Of a stretch of 64,000 nucleotides of DNA, positions 63,049 through 64,000 are shown in pieces. Below the pieces are notes generated by a model. That model worked only from the letters and a program-made list of their open reading frames with translations, searched no databases and was not told the DNA's origin. Each line of letters opens with the position of its first letter. The first letter of the stretch is position 1. Made by a program: the position numbers and the translations under genes. This DNA comes from Anticarsia gemmatalis. Lineage: Eukaryota; Arthropoda; Insecta; Lepidoptera; Erebidae. The stretch is taken from NCBI RefSeq assembly GCF_050436995.1, contig NC_134756.1:7874001-7938000 (forward strand). Reading direction: 5' to 3'.

Positions 63049-64000
63049 ATGCGACAGGCGAATAAGAAGAAAATTTTATACTGCGGTATTGTTGTCATTA
63101 CACTGATAATACTGCTGCATCCTGATATGAACGCACGCCGAACTTACGAGTATATTGAAAAAGAAAACATTCTTAACAATCTTCTTGAAGAAATCGCTGA
63201 GAATTTCTCGAGCACTGCTTTAATTGACTGTGATTATGAAGACGTCATACACGATGAAACTACTCTGTCCATTAGTTTAGTTGATGGGGATTTGATAGAA
63301 GGACATAAGATAAGAGAAGGTGGTGAATATGCTCCTTCTGACTGCAAGCCCAAATATAGTACTGCCATTATTGTACCATATCGGTCAGTAAATCATACAT
63401 ATAAACATTGTGCTCTATATTACTAAAAATAGCTTAAATTCGATAATAAGAGCCATTAAATTTAGCTTTATTTATTAGTACAAGATTTGTAATAATTCTG
63501 ATCGTATTTATTTTTATATTACAGTGACAGAGCAGAGCAATTAAGAGGGTTCTTAGTATACATGCATACGTTTTTTCATCGTCAGCATATCCATTACCGC
63601 ATCTTTGTGATAGAACAAGTGGATTCGCGTCCTTTTAACAGAGCTAAGCTTTTAAACATAGGAGCTGTGGCGGCCATGAAAGCAGGGTATCCTTGTTTGG
63701 TACTACATGATGTTGATTTACTTCCTCTGAAGCCTGCAAACTTGTATGCATGCACAGAAAGACCTAGACATATGTCTTCCAGCATCAATAAGTTCAGGCA
63801 AGTTTTCATTTTTTGATTCAAATAATTTTCCTCTTACCAAGAAGGATAGTAAGGAGAATTATTGTTTATTTTCAGATTTGTGCTGCCATACTTAAACCTC
63901 TTTGGTGGTGCCATAGCAATAGGGTCAAGACAATACAAAGAAATAAATGGCATGAGCAATGATTACTATGGTTGGGGAGGTGAAGATGATGACTTGTATT
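63049..64000 (+). CDS. bre-4: Beta-1,4-N-acetylgalactosaminyltransferase (bre-4 type), partial
   Basis: Golgi type II glycosyltransferase (GT7) that in insects adds GalNAc to GlcNAc on glycolipids and N-glycans. Exons: 63049-63383, 63525-63797, 63876 to the window edge; the 3' part is missing. The chosen ATG has A at -3. A short cytosolic tail (MRQANKKK) precedes a membrane anchor at about residues 9-23. The stem is followed by GGEYAPSDCKPK, IIVPYRDRAEQL, FNRAKLLNIG, the DVD metal motif (174-176), RPRHMSSSINKF and YYGWGGEDDD. These are the beta-4-galactosyltransferase family blocks, closer to the B4GALT1-6 group than to B4GALT7. Leu211 stands where vertebrate B4GALT1 has Tyr289, which favours GalNAc over Gal. 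Intron 2 begins with GC (AG|GCAAGT). Confidence 0.9.

Overview
The window looks like nuclear DNA from a lepidopteran insect, probably a noctuoid moth. It is AT-rich and has split genes with consensus splice sites. It carries repeats typical of moths: tRNA-derived SINEs, Helitrons starting TCTATACTAATATT and ending in CTAG, RTE-like LINE tails and many MITEs. Short TAGGTACCTA-type strings are common. There is no sign of bacterial operons, CRISPR arrays or organelle DNA. The species assignment is inference; exon structures were assembled by hand from splice sites and reading phase.

Layout. (1) 25822-12, minus: a seven-exon organic solute transporter alpha gene (366 aa) whose introns hold most of the mobile DNA of the left third, including a MITE inside a MITE and a decayed piggyBac-like element. 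(2) 31107-31388, plus: a small uncharacterised ORF with an overlapping upstream ORF. (3) 33827-39350, plus: prolidase (Xaa-Pro dipeptidase), 12 exons, all five metal ligands present. (4) 42503-40116, minus: ASB3-like ankyrin/SOCS-box protein, 3 exons, convergent with prolidase. (5) 45973-51686, plus: SLC22 organic cation transporter, 4 exons, first exon coding only seven residues plus one base. (6) 62464-56679, minus: a PRR11-like proline-tract protein, 6 exons. (7) 63049 to the window end, plus: a beta-1,4-N-acetylgalactosaminyltransferase (bre-4 type), incomplete, divergent from gene 6.

The genes do not form a pathway. OSTalpha and SLC22 are membrane transporters, prolidase recycles proline dipeptides, ASB3 is a ubiquitin-ligase substrate adaptor, the PRR11-like protein is probably a nuclear or cell-cycle factor, and the last gene is a Golgi glycosyltransferase. 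This is an ordinary eukaryotic gene neighbourhood with heavy transposon traffic.

I found no convincing new multi-gene system. The best leads are: a nested MITE with a matching empty relative in the same window; a hAT-type MITE with an 8-bp target duplication inside a Helitron; two Harbinger-like elements fused end to end; a prolidase exon with 51 consecutive codons ending in G or C; a GC-AG intron; a splice donor overlapping an apparent stop codon; a Gal-to-GalNAc specificity residue; and TGACA clusters upstream of several gene starts.
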